Of a DNA stretch of 34,742 bases, positions 10,766-19,579 are shown piece after piece. Origin of the DNA: Tissierella pigra (GTDB lineage Bacteria > Bacillota > Clostridia > Tissierellales > Tissierellaceae); the NCBI RefSeq assembly GCF_009695605.1, contig NZ_VUNQ01000038.1:1-34742 (forward strand), given 5' to 3'. The position numbers and the translations under genes were made by a program. The notes below the pieces were generated by a model, which was given only the letters and a program-made list of their open reading frames with translations, was not told where the DNA came from and made no database searches. Each line of letters starts with the position of its first letter. The first letter of the stretch is position 1.

Positions 10766-11090
10766 TTATCAACAAGATTTTTAAATTTATATAAAAAAAA
10801 TAAATGAGTTTGGAAAATAAAGTTTGTGGATAAACTATTGATATAATGTTATTAAAAAAATAACATTTATAAATATTAACTTATCAACACAGCATAAAAA
10901 AAATACAATGTGGATAAAAGGTGAGATAAATACAAGCTTTTATGTAAGAAAGTCCTAAGCGATATAAAAGTTATACACATACTATCCACAAAATGTGTAT
11001 AACTTTTGATTCTTGATAAGTAAAATATAATATCCACATGTTATTTAATAATAACAAAAAACGTAAAGATATTCAACAAAATTATCCACA
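10766..11090. other. oriC: oriC upstream DnaA-box cluster
   Basis: Nine DnaA boxes or one-mismatch boxes lie between dnaA and rpmH: TTATCAACA (10766, 10881), TTATCCACA on the minus strand (10825-10833, 10909-10917), TTATACACA (10971) and its inverse (10994-11002), CTATCCACA (10982), ATATCCACA (11030) and a perfect TTATCCACA (11082-11090). The whole gap 10586-11259 is strongly AT-rich and contains no convincing gene apart from promoters. This is the upstream half of the bipartite origin. Confidence 0.9.
10966..11007. repeat. 15-bp perfect inverted repeat within oriC
   Basis: Arms AAAAGTTATACACAT (10966-10980) and its exact complement (10993-11007) flank a 12-base loop. Each arm contains a TTATACACA DnaA box and the loop contains CTATCCACA, so three boxes are packed in 42 bases with the outer two convergent. 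It could form a hairpin or cruciform when the origin is opened. Confidence 0.85.
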
Positions 11091-11142
11091 ACTTAAACAT
11101 ATTGTTAGTAACTTTTTCTAAATATAGTTTTGTTGAAAAATC

Positions 11143-11171
11143 TTGACATATCTGCTTCAAATAAATATAAT
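11143..11171 (+). promoter_or_regulatory. rpmH operon promoter
   Basis: Perfect consensus sigma-A promoter: TTGACA (11143-11148), 17-base spacer, TATAAT (11166-11171), about 90 bases upstream of rpmH. It should drive rpmH-rnpA and, by readthrough, yidD-yidC-jag. Confidence 0.9.
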
Positions 11172-11259
11172 CATTAGTAGTATTCATGTTTTCTTAATGG
11201 AAAACTCTGTATTATTTTATATATTTCTGAAGTTATATTATCGAAGGAGGTGTTTATAA

Positions 11260-11394
11260 GTGAAAAGAACTTATCAACCAAAAAAGAGACAAAGAAGTAG
11301 AGAACACGGATTTAGAAAAAGAATGAAAACTAGATCAGGTAGAGAAATAATAAAAGCAAGAAGAAGAAGAGGTAGAAAGAAATTAACTGCATAA
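11260..11394 (+). CDS. rpmH: 50S ribosomal protein L34
   Basis: 44 residues, exactly the family length, starting at GTG with AAGGAGGTG upstream. The sequence [20 protein letters not shown] is diagnostic for L34, a small, highly basic protein of the large ribosomal subunit. It is divergent from dnaA across oriC, the standard Firmicutes arrangement, and is first in the rpmH-rnpA operon. Confidence 0.98.
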   Translation: MKRTYQPKKRQRSREHGFRKRMKTRSGREIIKARRRRGRKKLTA

Positions 11395-11418
11395 GGCCGC
11401 TAATATGGTGGCCTTTTT
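11393..11418 (+). terminator. Hairpin with T-run after rpmH (partial terminator or attenuator)
   Basis: AAGGCC (11393-11398) pairs with GGCCTT (11410-11415), with wobble pairs extending the stem inward, followed by five Ts. It overlaps the rpmH stop codon. Because rnpA follows in the same direction with no strong promoter of its own, it probably limits rather than stops transcription, keeping L34 mRNA in excess over RnpA. Confidence 0.6.
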
Positions 11419-11521
11419 ATAACGAATAGAAAAGTTTCCTTAACTTTGAATGTTTTCTATATATTATAGAAGCTTTTCTTATAATTAAAGGCCATTTATT
11501 TGACTAAAGGGAGCAAATGCA

Positions 11522-11878
11522 ATGAATAAGATTTATAGATTAAGAAGTAATATGGAGTTTAAGAAAGTCTATAGTGGTGGAAAGAGTTATTGGAACAGAA
11601 ATTTAGTTCTTTACGTTAAGAAGAATAATATTGGAAACACTAGAGTAGGTTATTCTATTACTAAAAAGATTGGAAATTCAGTTGTTAGAAATAAGATAAG
11701 AAGACGGATGAAAGAAATTTATAGACTAAATTTTGAGAACATAAAGAATAACTATGATTTAATTTTTATACCAAAAAAAAACACGGTGGATATTTCATAT
11801 AAAGAGTTAGAAAGTGCAATGCTTCATATTTTAAAATTAGGAAACTTATTGATGGATAAAAGAGATAGTGATGGCTAA
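11522..11878 (+). CDS. rnpA: Ribonuclease P protein component
   Basis: 118 residues, a typical length. It is the protein cofactor of RNase P, which with the RNA subunit trims the 5' ends of pre-tRNAs. The RNR motif is RNKIRRR (56-62), preceded by [13 protein letters not shown]; both are characteristic. The start is supported by AGGGAG. Its stop overlaps the start of yidD, suggesting coupled translation. Confidence 0.96.
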   Translation: MNKIYRLRSNMEFKKVYSGGKSYWNRNLVLYVKKNNIGNTRVGYSITKKIGNSVVRNKIRRRMKEIYRLNFENIKNNYDLIFIPKKNTVDISYKELESAMLHILKLGNLLMDKRDSDG

Positions 11879-12086
11879 AATAGCTATTTTTTTAATCAAA
11901 TTTTATCAGAATTTTATATCGAAATATATACTAACTAGAAAAAATTGCAGATTTTATCCAACTTGCTCAGAATATTCTATACAAGCCTACCAAAAATATG
12001 GATTTATTAAGGGAACTTATTTAACTATAAGAAGAATATTGAGATGTCATCCATTTAATAAAGGAGGATATGATCCGTTAAAATGA
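11871..12086 (+). CDS. yidD: Membrane protein insertion efficiency factor YidD
   Basis: 71 residues from the ATG at 11871 (a GTG lies one codon earlier). The family block [18 protein letters not shown] and the ending [11 protein letters not shown] are diagnostic. YidD is a small, inner-membrane-associated protein that aids YidC-dependent insertion. It overlaps rnpA by 8 bases and has no strong ribosome site of its own, so translation is likely coupled. Confidence 0.95.
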   Translation: MAKIAIFLIKFYQNFISKYILTRKNCRFYPTCSEYSIQAYQKYGFIKGTYLTIRRILRCHPFNKGGYDPLK

Positions 12087-12100
12087 TAGGGGGTTTATAA

Positions 12101-12808
12101 ATGACGGCTTTTTTAGGTAACATATTAGGCGGGCTTTTAAAGTTTGTCTATGATATGGTGTCTAATATTGGTACAGAACCACAAAATTTTTCTTTTTATG
12201 CAATGGCTATAATAATAACGACTGTAATATTTAAGATTATACTTTTACCTGTTAATTTACATCAGAGTAAATCCTCAAAGAAGATGAATGAGATTCAACC
12301 GAAAATGAAAGAAATTCAAAATAAATATAAAAATGATCCTCAAACTATGCAGGCAAAGATGGCAGAATTATATAAAGAACATAATTATAATCCAGCTGCT
12401 GGATGTTTGCCACTTTTAATTCAATTTCCCATTATTCTTGCTTTTTTTAAAGTAATGGGCAATCCTACTATTTATGCTTTCAAAGACCCAGCAGTTTACC
12501 AAGCTATGAATAAAACATTTTTTTGGATTCAAAATCTAGAAGTTCCAGATCCTTACCTTTGGGGACTACCATTGTTAGCAGCAGCTACTACTTATTTACA
12601 AAGTTTAACTATGGTTCAGCCAAGTACAGACCCTCAAGCACAAGCTACACAGAGAATGATGAATATATTTTTACCTGTAATGATTTTTATGGCTGCAAAA
12701 GGATTTGCAGCAGGACTTGCACTATATTGGGTAATAGGTAATATTTTCTCTATTATACAACAAGTTGTGACAAATAAGTCTTTACGTAAAATTAAGGAGG
12801 AGAATTAA
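12101..12808 (+). CDS. yidC: YidC/Oxa1 family membrane insertase (SpoIIIJ type)
   Basis: 235 residues, the short Gram-positive form without the large extracytoplasmic domain. Hydrophobic segments at about 31-51, 105-120, 150-170 and 190-225 bracket a charged cytoplasmic hairpin (QPKMKEIQNKYKNDPQTMQAKMAELYKEH). The conserved positive residue of the substrate groove is Lys45 here (IFKIILLP), where Bacillus SpoIIIJ has Arg. It inserts membrane proteins with or without Sec. GGGGG before the ATG serves as ribosome site. No obvious lipoprotein cysteine is seen. Confidence 0.95.
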   Translation: MTAFLGNILGGLLKFVYDMVSNIGTEPQNFSFYAMAIIITTVIFKIILLPVNLHQSKSSKKMNEIQPKMKEIQNKYKNDPQTMQAKMAELYKEHNYNPAAGCLPLLIQFPIILAFFKVMGNPTIYAFKDPAVYQAMNKTFFWIQNLEVPDPYLWGLPLLAAATTYLQSLTMVQPSTDPQAQATQRMMNIFLPVMIFMAAKGFAAGLALYWVIGNIFSIIQQVVTNKSLRKIKEEN

Positions 12809-12812
12809 GGTC

Positions 12813-13439
12813 ATGAGGTCTGTTATTAAGGTATCAAAAACCATTGATGAAGCAGTAAAAGAGGCTTTAATGGAATTGAATGTAAGTGAAAAAGATGTTG
12901 AAATAGAGGTAATAGAGGAACCAAGTAAAGGTTTATTTGGTTTAATCGGTGGAAAAGACGCAAAAGTTAGGGTTTCTGTAACATATGACCCTATTGAAAT
13001 AGCAGATAATTATTTATCAAAGATATTAAATTCTATGAATATAAGTGCAGTAAATGTAGTTAAAAAAGATGGAGATAGTCTAATTGTAGATATAAAGGAA
13101 ATTAGCTCCACAGATATGGGGATATTAATAGGAAAAAGAGGTAATACTCTTGATGCAATTCAGTATTTATTAAGTTTAGTTATAAATAAAAATCGAGATG
13201 ATTATACTAAGGTTGTAGTAGATACAGAAGGATATAGGGCAAAGAGAGAAGAAACCTTGATAAAATTAGCTAATAAAATGGCTGAAAAAGCGAAATATAT
13301 TAGAAAGCCTATTAAATTAGAACCTATGAATCCTTATGAAAGAAGAATTATACATTCTGCATTACAAAATATACAAGGAATAACAACTTATAGCGAAGGT
13401 GATGAACCTTACAGAAGAGTAGTTATTCAAGCAAAGTAA
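12813..13439 (+). CDS. jag: RNA-binding protein Jag/KhpB
   Basis: 208 residues. Three domains are readable: an N-terminal Jag_N domain (1-55, KTIDEAVKEALMELN ... GLFGLIG), a type-II KH domain with the GxxG loop GKRG (107-110), and a C-terminal R3H domain (about 145-208, ending RRVVIQA). KhpB binds RNA and, with KhpA, influences cell division and elongation in Gram-positives. It lies four bases after yidC with AAGGAGG, and the operon ends in a terminator. Confidence 0.95.
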   Translation: MRSVIKVSKTIDEAVKEALMELNVSEKDVEIEVIEEPSKGLFGLIGGKDAKVRVSVTYDPIEIADNYLSKILNSMNISAVNVVKKDGDSLIVDIKEISSTDMGILIGKRGNTLDAIQYLLSLVINKNRDDYTKVVVDTEGYRAKREETLIKLANKMAEKAKYIRKPIKLEPMNPYERRIIHSALQNIQGITTYSEGDEPYRRVVIQAK

Positions 13440-13445
13440 AACTAA

Positions 13446-13471
13446 GAACCCAGTATAATACTGGGTTTCTC
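13446..13471 (+). terminator. Rho-independent terminator after jag
   Basis: Stem AACCCAGTA / TACTGGGTT (13447-13455, 13459-13467) with a three-base loop, followed by a T-rich TTCTCTT. It begins a few bases after the jag stop and closes the rpmH-jag operon. Confidence 0.85.
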
Positions 13472-13553
13472 TTATGATATAGAGAATCTTGTAAATTATT
13501 ATAAATATGGAGAGTATTGGAATATTAAATACTTTTGTTAGTGAGGTGAAATT

Positions 13554-14927
13554 ATGACTATTGCTGCAATTTCTACAGCTATTGGTGAGGCTGGAATAGG
13601 TATAGTAAGAATTAGTGGAAAAAATGCTTTAAGTATTGGAAATGCCATATTTAAAGGTAATAAAACAGAAAAACTAGGTAACAAATATAATAGAAAATTA
13701 GTATATGGACATATTGTAGATAAAAAAAACAATCAATTAATAGATGAAGTTTTAATATCTTTTATGAAAGGACCTACTACCTATACTAGAGAGGATATGG
13801 TAGAGATATATTGTCACGGTGGCATTATTTCAGTAAAGAAAGTATTGGAACTTGTATTAAATAGTGGAGCAAGACTAGCCGAGCCAGGAGAATTTACTAA
13901 AAGAGCATTTTTAAATGGAAGATTGGATTTATCTCAGGCAGAAGCTATTATAGACATGATAAAAGCTAAAACAGATAAAAGTTTTGAGACATCCTTAGAT
14001 CAATTGGAAGGCTCTTTATCTAGAAAGATAAAGGAAATAAGAGATATACTATTGGAGATGATTGCCCATGTTGAAGTTTCAATAGATTTTCCAGATGAAG
14101 ACATAGAAGAAGTTACCTACGATGATTTAAAATTAAGTGGCAATAAAGTAAAGGAAGAAATAGAAAAACTTTTATCTACAGCAGATAGAGGTAAGATTTT
14201 AAGAGATGGACTAAATACTGTAATACTAGGTAAACCTAATGTAGGAAAATCATCTTTATTAAATGCAATTCTTCGAGAAAACAGGGCTATAGTAACTGAT
14301 ATACCAGGTACTACAAGAGATGTCATAGAAGAATATGTAAATATAGATGGAATACCTCTTAGGATAGTAGATACTGCTGGTATTAGAGATACAGATGATA
14401 TAGTGGAGCAAATAGGTGTGGACAGGGCCAAAGAAACTGTTGAAAAGTCTGATTTAGTTATAGGAGTATTCGATGCTTCAAAAGAGTTATCAAGTGAAGA
14501 TTATAAGATCATAGAGCTAATTAAAAATAAGAAGAGTATAGTTATTTTAAATAAAACAGATTTACCTAATAAGTATAATAAAGATGATTTAAAAAAACTT
14601 ATAGATAATAAGGATGTAATAGAAACCTCTATTACTTCTGGTATAGGTATAGATGTACTAGAAAAGAATATAAAAGATATGTTTTATAGCGGAGAAGTAG
14701 AGATTTATTCTGATGCAGTAATTACAAATATGAGGCATAAAAATCAGTTAATAAAATCTTTAGAGAATATAACACAGGCTTTAGAGGACATAGGAGCAAA
14801 TGTACCTATAGATTGTATAGAAGTTGATTTGAAAAATTGTTGGGAAAACTTAGGTGAAATCTCTGGAGATACCATAGGAGAAGATATTTTAGATAGGATA
14901 TTCTCTGAATTTTGCATAGGAAAATAG
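13554..14927 (+). CDS. mnmE: tRNA modification GTPase MnmE
   Basis: 457 residues. With MnmG it forms the 5-(carboxymethyl)aminomethyl group on wobble U34 of certain tRNAs. The N-terminal folate-binding domain (1-120) has the usual TIAAISTAIGEAGIGIVRISG start and EPGEFTKRAFLNGRLDLSQAEA. The inserted G domain has G1 GKPNVGKSS (226-234), G2 GTTRD (252-256), G3 DTAG (273-276) and NKTD. The C-terminus FCIGK carries the conserved Cys454. GAGGTGA precedes the ATG. It uses TAG as its stop. Confidence 0.98.
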   Translation: MTIAAISTAIGEAGIGIVRISGKNALSIGNAIFKGNKTEKLGNKYNRKLVYGHIVDKKNNQLIDEVLISFMKGPTTYTREDMVEIYCHGGIISVKKVLELVLNSGARLAEPGEFTKRAFLNGRLDLSQAEAIIDMIKAKTDKSFETSLDQLEGSLSRKIKEIRDILLEMIAHVEVSIDFPDEDIEEVTYDDLKLSGNKVKEEIEKLLSTADRGKILRDGLNTVILGKPNVGKSSLLNAILRENRAIVTDIPGTTRDVIEEYVNIDGIPLRIVDTAGIRDTDDIVEQIGVDRAKETVEKSDLVIGVFDASKELSSEDYKIIELIKNKKSIVILNKTDLPNKYNKDDLKKLIDNKDVIETSITSGIGIDVLEKNIKDMFYSGEVEIYSDAVITNMRHKNQLIKSLENITQALEDIGANVPIDCIEVDLKNCWENLGEISGDTIGEDILDRIFSEFCIGK

Positions 14928-14948
14928 AAAAGATAGTGAAAAGTGTAT

Positions 14949-15045
14949 AGTGAATAGTAAAAAGCTTTGAATTAATAAAAAATATCTATTTTAGTTTTTA
15001 TTTAGTAGTTTCGAATTTATTCGAAACTTGTCTGAACTATTCACT
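14949..15045. repeat. Nested inverted-repeat element between mnmE and mnmG
   Basis: Outer arms AGTGAATAGT (14949-14958) and ACTATTCACT (15036-15045) are exact 10-bp inverted repeats; inside lies a second hairpin, AGTTTCGAA / TTCGAAACT (15007-15015, 15020-15028). The nested structure spans 97 bases and contains no gene. It may be a small mobile palindromic element or its remnant; other copies were not seen in this window. Confidence 0.6.
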
Positions 15046-15068
15046 GATTTATTAGAAAGGTGAAATTT

Positions 15069-16988
15069 ATGAAAGAAGTGAAAAGATATTTTGCAGGAGA
15101 ATATGATGTTATAGTAGTAGGTGCTGGTCATGCAGGTGTTGAGGCGGCTCTTTCTAGTAGCAGAATGGGTATGAACACCATGATAATGACAATGAGTTTA
15201 GATTCTATAGTAGCATTATCTTGTAATCCCAATATAGGGGGAACGGGGAAAGGACATTTAGTAAGGGAAATAGATGCCCTTGGTGGAGAAATGGCATTAA
15301 ATATAGATAAGTCTTTTATTCAATCAAGAATGTTAAATACATCTAAGGGTCCTGCTGTTCATTCCTTGAGAGTTCAAGCAGATAAAAAAATATATCATAC
15401 CGAAATGAAAAAGATATTAGAGGAAGAACCAAATCTAACCCTAAGACAAGGGGAAGTAATAGATATATTATTACAAAACAATGTGGTAAAAGGAGTTATA
15501 ACGAGAACAGGAGCAATTTATAATTGTAAGTCTGTAATCTTAGCCACAGGAACTTATTTAAAGGGAAGAATATTTATGGGAGAAGTCAACTATGAATCAG
15601 GACCTGATGGAATGTTTCCTTCCATACTTTTATCAGATGCTTTAAAAGAAAAAGGTTTTCAAATGAGAAGGTTAAAAACTGGTACACCTGCTAGAGTCCA
15701 TAGGGATAGTATAGATTATTCAAGGATGGAGATTCAACCAGGAGATGAAGAAGTTATACCTTTTTCTTTCCTAAATATGGATAAAACATTTGATAGAGAG
15801 CAAGTTCCATGTTATTTAACTTATACTACGGAAAAGATGCATGAAATCATAAGAAATAATTTACATCGTTCTCCAATGTACGCAGGAGATATTGATGGTA
15901 TTGGTCCTAGATATTGCCCTTCAATAGAGGATAAGGTAGTTAGATTTGCAGATAGAAATAAACATCAGGTATTTATTGAACCAGAGGGTTTGTCTACAAA
16001 GGAAATGTATGTACAAGGAGTAAGTTCTACATTGCCAGAAGAGGTTCAATTGGAAATGTATAAAGAGATAATAGGTCTTGAAAATGTAAGATTTATGAGA
16101 TCAGCCTATGCAATTGAATATGATTCAATAGATTCTACAATATTAAAGAGAACATTGGAACATAAGGAAATAGAAAATCTCTTTTTTGCAGGACAAATAA
16201 ATGGATCATCAGGATATGAAGAAGCTGCAGCTCAAGGTTTAATTGCTGGAATAAACGCGGTATTAAATATAAGAGGAGAAGAACCCTTTATACTTGACAG
16301 GTCAGAAGCTTATATCGGGGTGTTAATTGACGATTTGGTTACTAAGGGCACAGAAGAGCCGTATAGGATGATGACATCACGTGCTGAGTATAGACTTACT
16401 TTAAGACAAGATAATGCGGATTTAAGGCTTACAGAGCGTGGCTATAAAATAGGATTAGTAACGGAAGACAGATATAAAAGAATGTTAGAAAAGAAAGAAG
16501 CTATAGCACTTGAATTAGAAAGACTGAAAAAGGTTCAAGTAAATCCTACTAAAGAGAACAATGATATAATTGAGAGTTTAAATAGTTCTCCAATAAATAC
16601 ACCTACAAATATTTATGAGTTAATAAAAAGACCTGAATTGGGATATGACTCTTTATCAGTTCTAGATTTAGATAGGCCTGAACTATTAAGGGAAATTAGA
16701 TTGCAGGTAGAAACTCAGATTAAATATGACGGCTATATAAAGAAACAAATGATTCAAATAGAACAGTTTAAAAAGCTAGAAAATAAAAAGCTAAGTGAGG
16801 ATATGGACTACAATGTAGTAAAGGGGCTTAGCAATGAGGCAAAACAAAAATTAAATGATATAAAGCCCGATTCTGTAGGACAGGCATCTAGAATATCAGG
16901 AGTATCTCCATCGGATATAAATGTATTATTAATTTATTTAGAACATAAAAGAAGGGTGGGAAAAGAAAATAGAGATGAACTCGATTAA
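15069..16988 (+). CDS. mnmG: tRNA uridine-5-carboxymethylaminomethyl modification enzyme MnmG (GidA)
   Basis: 639 residues from the ATG at 15069. FAD-binding partner of MnmE. The dinucleotide-binding motif [11 protein letters not shown] (17-27) and the family signatures [27 protein letters not shown] and the C-terminal helical domain ending around LEHKRRVG are all present. The GTG nine bases earlier belongs to the ribosome site AAAGGTG, so the ATG is preferred. The stop overlaps the start of rsmG by 14 bases. Confidence 0.98.
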   Translation: MKEVKRYFAGEYDVIVVGAGHAGVEAALSSSRMGMNTMIMTMSLDSIVALSCNPNIGGTGKGHLVREIDALGGEMALNIDKSFIQSRMLNTSKGPAVHSLRVQADKKIYHTEMKKILEEEPNLTLRQGEVIDILLQNNVVKGVITRTGAIYNCKSVILATGTYLKGRIFMGEVNYESGPDGMFPSILLSDALKEKGFQMRRLKTGTPARVHRDSIDYSRMEIQPGDEEVIPFSFLNMDKTFDREQVPCYLTYTTEKMHEIIRNNLHRSPMYAGDIDGIGPRYCPSIEDKVVRFADRNKHQVFIEPEGLSTKEMYVQGVSSTLPEEVQLEMYKEIIGLENVRFMRSAYAIEYDSIDSTILKRTLEHKEIENLFFAGQINGSSGYEEAAAQGLIAGINAVLNIRGEEPFILDRSEAYIGVLIDDLVTKGTEEPYRMMTSRAEYRLTLRQDNADLRLTERGYKIGLVTEDRYKRMLEKKEAIALELERLKKVQVNPTKENNDIIESLNSSPINTPTNIYELIKRPELGYDSLSVLDLDRPELLREIRLQVETQIKYDGYIKKQMIQIEQFKKLENKKLSEDMDYNVVKGLSNEAKQKLNDIKPDSVGQASRISGVSPSDINVLLIYLEHKRRVGKENRDELD

Positions 16989-17691
16989 TACCCTATTAGA
17001 TGGAATAGTAGATTTAAATATGGAATTAAGTCAAGAGCAACAAAATCAGTTTATTAAATATAAGAGATTATTAAAAGAATGGAATGAAAAAATTAATATT
17101 ACTGCCATAACTGATGATGTAGAGATCGATATAAAACATTTTTTAGATAGTCTTACTCCAATAGCGACTAAATTATTTGATGGCAGAAAAAAGATAATAG
17201 ATATAGGAACAGGAGGAGGATTTCCAGGTCTACCTCTTAAGATTTTTAATAAGGAATTACAAGTTACATTATTAGATAGTTTAAATAAAAGAATTACTTT
17301 TTTAAATGAAGTAATTAAGGAATTAGAATTAAATAATATAGAGGCTATACATGGAAGGGCAGAAGAGCTTGGAAGGACAGAAATATATAGAGAACAATAT
17401 GACATATGTGTATCTAGAGCAGTTGCGTCATTAAATACTTTATCAGAATACTGTATGCCTTTTGTAAAAGTAGGTGGATATTTTATATCTATGAAAGGTG
17501 AAGATGTAGAAAATGAATTAAAAGAGTCAGAAAAAGGAATCGAGACACTAGGTGGAAGGATTATAAAGAAACAGTTGGTAAAAATTCCTAAATCTGATAT
17601 AATACATTCTTTGATAATAATAGAGAAAATAAAAGAGACTCCTACAAAATATCCTAGGGGTGGAGGAAAACCAAAGAAAAACCCACTATAA
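16975..17691 (+). CDS. rsmG: 16S rRNA (guanine527-N7)-methyltransferase RsmG (GidB)
   Basis: 238 residues, a class I SAM-dependent methyltransferase that modifies G527 in the 530 loop of 16S rRNA. The SAM site is [14 protein letters not shown] (75-88); [14 protein letters not shown] and the basic C-terminal tail [14 protein letters not shown] are family hallmarks. It overlaps mnmG and is translationally coupled with it. The gene ends in a 10-bp tandem duplication (ATTTGTAGAA twice, 17691-17710) that lies just outside the coding part. Confidence 0.97.
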   Translation: MNSINTLLDGIVDLNMELSQEQQNQFIKYKRLLKEWNEKINITAITDDVEIDIKHFLDSLTPIATKLFDGRKKIIDIGTGGGFPGLPLKIFNKELQVTLLDSLNKRITFLNEVIKELELNNIEAIHGRAEELGRTEIYREQYDICVSRAVASLNTLSEYCMPFVKVGGYFISMKGEDVENELKESEKGIETLGGRIIKKQLVKIPKSDIIHSLIIIEKIKETPTKYPRGGGKPKKNPL

Positions 17692-17789
17692 TTTGTAGAA
17701 ATTTGTAGAAAAAAACTTGGGCAATAAAGAAGGAAATAATCTACCTAATGTAGAAATATATATTAATGTCAATTGAGAAGAGGGATGTC

Positions 17790-18581
17790 ATGAAAAATAC
17801 TCAACCGGAAATAAAATATATTCCTATATCTATTATTAAACCTAATCCATATCAGCCTAGAAAAGAGTTTAATCAAAGAGCCTTAGAAGAACTTAGTCAA
17901 TCTATAAAATCATATGGAGTAATTCAACCTATTAGTGTTAGGAAAATTAGGGAGGATTCCTATGAATTAATAGCTGGAGAAAGAAGGCTTAGAGCTTCTG
18001 AGCTGGCTGGATTAAGTGAAATACCTGCCATTGTAGTAGATTATAGAGACAAAGAATCAGCTTTAATTGCATTAATGGAGAATCTTCAAAGGGAAGATCT
18101 AAATTTCATTGAAGAAGCTGAAGGCTATTATAATCTAATATCAGATCATGGTTTTACTCAACAAGAAGTAGCAGAGAAAATGGGTAAAAACCAATCTACA
18201 GTTGCTAATAAGCTAAGGCTTTTGAAATTACCAGAAGACATTAAAAGGAGTCTATTGGAATATAATTTGACTGAAAGACATGGAAGAGCATTGTTAAAAC
18301 TGGCAGATGATGATTTGAAAAGAAAGATACTTGAAAGAGTAATAAAAAATGAATTAAATGTAAATCGAACAGAGGCTTTAGTGAATGATATATTAAATGA
18401 TTTAACTAAAGAAGAAAAAGTTGAATCAAAACAAAATATAAAAAGTTTAATAAATGTTAGAATATACTTAAATACATTTAAAAAAGCCTTTTCTGCCATT
18501 AAAGATACTGGAGTTAATGCAGAGTACAAGGAAGTAGATAAGGGAGATCATGTAGAAGTAGTGGTTAAAATACCGAAATAA
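17790..18581 (+). CDS. noc: Nucleoid occlusion protein Noc (ParB-family CTPase)
   Basis: 263 residues from the ATG at 17790, chosen because AGAAGAGGG lies five bases before it; an upstream in-frame ATG at 17766 lacks a ribosome site. ParB/Srx domain with the CTP-binding motif GERRLRA (63-69), then a helix-turn-helix. The four residues known to set Noc versus ParB specificity are Gln135, Lys141, Lys146 and Arg163, the Noc set, so it should bind Noc sites (ATTTCCCGGGAAAT type) rather than parS. The N-terminus lacks the Phe-rich amphipathic membrane helix of Bacillus Noc. It follows rsmG, its usual place. Confidence 0.92.
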   Translation: MKNTQPEIKYIPISIIKPNPYQPRKEFNQRALEELSQSIKSYGVIQPISVRKIREDSYELIAGERRLRASELAGLSEIPAIVVDYRDKESALIALMENLQREDLNFIEEAEGYYNLISDHGFTQQEVAEKMGKNQSTVANKLRLLKLPEDIKRSLLEYNLTERHGRALLKLADDDLKRKILERVIKNELNVNRTEALVNDILNDLTKEEKVESKQNIKSLINVRIYLNTFKKAFSAIKDTGVNAEYKEVDKGDHVEVVVKIPK

Positions 18582-18589
18582 TTTAAATT

Positions 18590-18611
18590 TGGACGGCATG
18601 AAAGCCGTCCA
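18590..18611. terminator. Bidirectional terminator between noc and the deacetylase gene
   Basis: Stem TGGACGGC / GCCGTCCA (18590-18597 and 18604-18611) with a six-base loop ATGAAA, T-rich on the right and A-rich on the left. It sits between two convergent genes and can serve both. Confidence 0.8.
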
Positions 18612-18619
18612 TTATTATA

Positions 18620-19387
18620 TTAATTGTAATTATTCAACACTTTTCTATCTTGTGAAATATTGATTAGTTCAGACATAGTAACAAAACTATAACCTTCCTC
18701 AATTAATTGAGGCAAAATGACTTTTAGAGCTTCTACAGTATGACTCTCAGGTTTATATACATAATCATGAAATAAGATTATATCTCCATTTTGTATTTTA
18801 GATAATGTAGTATCTATTACTACATCTACTCCAGGATTACTCCAATCTTTAGAATCTTGATAAAATGTCCAAAGTACCACAGAAGAATCATCACTACTTA
18901 CAATTTTAACTACATCATCGTTATAATTTCCATAGGGTGGTCTAAATACCTTAGGCCTTATATTTGCTATAGAATAGACTATATCCTGAGTTTTTTCAAA
19001 TTCTTGTTTAATAATCTTTGCTGAAACTTTTTTCATATTTACATGAGAATATGAATGGTTTCCAATTTCATGACCTTCAGCTACTTGTCTTTTAATTATA
19101 TCTGGATATATTTCAGCATATTTTCCTAATACAAAAAAAGTTGCCTTAGCATCATATTGTTTTAATAAATCCAAGATTTCCACAGTATACTTTGGATGAG
19201 GACCATCATCAAAAGTTAAAGCTACTACTTTATCTTCTTTAGATCCTCTTGAAACAATAACAGCTCTATTATTTGAAAATGTGTATACTGATTTGGGATA
19301 TGTATTATAAATAGTTACTATCATAAAAACCATAACTATAATAGTAATATCTAATATTATATTAATATCTTTTCTTATTTTATTCAT
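18620..19387 (-). CDS. Membrane-anchored polysaccharide deacetylase (CE4/NodB family)
   Basis: 255 residues. One N-terminal membrane segment (about 9-29) anchors an extracytoplasmic NodB domain. All five CE4 motifs are visible: TFDDGPHP (58-65, catalytic and metal Asp), HSYSH (111-115, metal His), RPPYG (149-153), DW (181-182) and LFHD (His207). It probably removes acetyl groups from peptidoglycan or a related cell-wall glycan; a sporulation role like PdaB is possible but not shown. AAGGAG precedes the ATG. It is transcribed against the replication fork, unlike most neighbours, and opens the accessory block between noc and soj. Confidence 0.9.
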   Translation of the reverse strand: MNKIRKDINIILDITIIVMVFMIVTIYNTYPKSVYTFSNNRAVIVSRGSKEDKVVALTFDDGPHPKYTVEILDLLKQYDAKATFFVLGKYAEIYPDIIKRQVAEGHEIGNHSYSHVNMKKVSAKIIKQEFEKTQDIVYSIANIRPKVFRPPYGNYNDDVVKIVSSDDSSVVLWTFYQDSKDWSNPGVDVVIDTTLSKIQNGDIILFHDYVYKPESHTVEALKVILPQLIEEGYSFVTMSELINISQDRKVLNNYN

Positions 19388-19456
19388 TTAGATTCTCCTT
19401 ATTTTGAAATATTAGAACTTATATAAAATTATATTCAATGGGGCAAGTACATATTA

Positions 19457-19500
19457 ATAAAAGTAATAAATGTTTCATATTGAACATTTATTACTTTTAT
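19457..19500. repeat. parS-like palindrome 1 (degenerate)
   Basis: A 44-base palindrome with 22-base arms and two mismatches. The 16-base core TGTTTCATATTGAACA (19471-19486) differs from consensus parS TGTTTCACGTGAAACA at four positions. It lies between divergent genes, so a terminator role is not expected. Its outer arms are the same as those of palindrome 3. Confidence 0.65.
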
Positions 19501-19579
19501 AATTATTGAATAGAAAATTATATTATGATATTGTTTTAATAAAAGAAATATATAAAACATGGAGGAATGGGAATATAAG

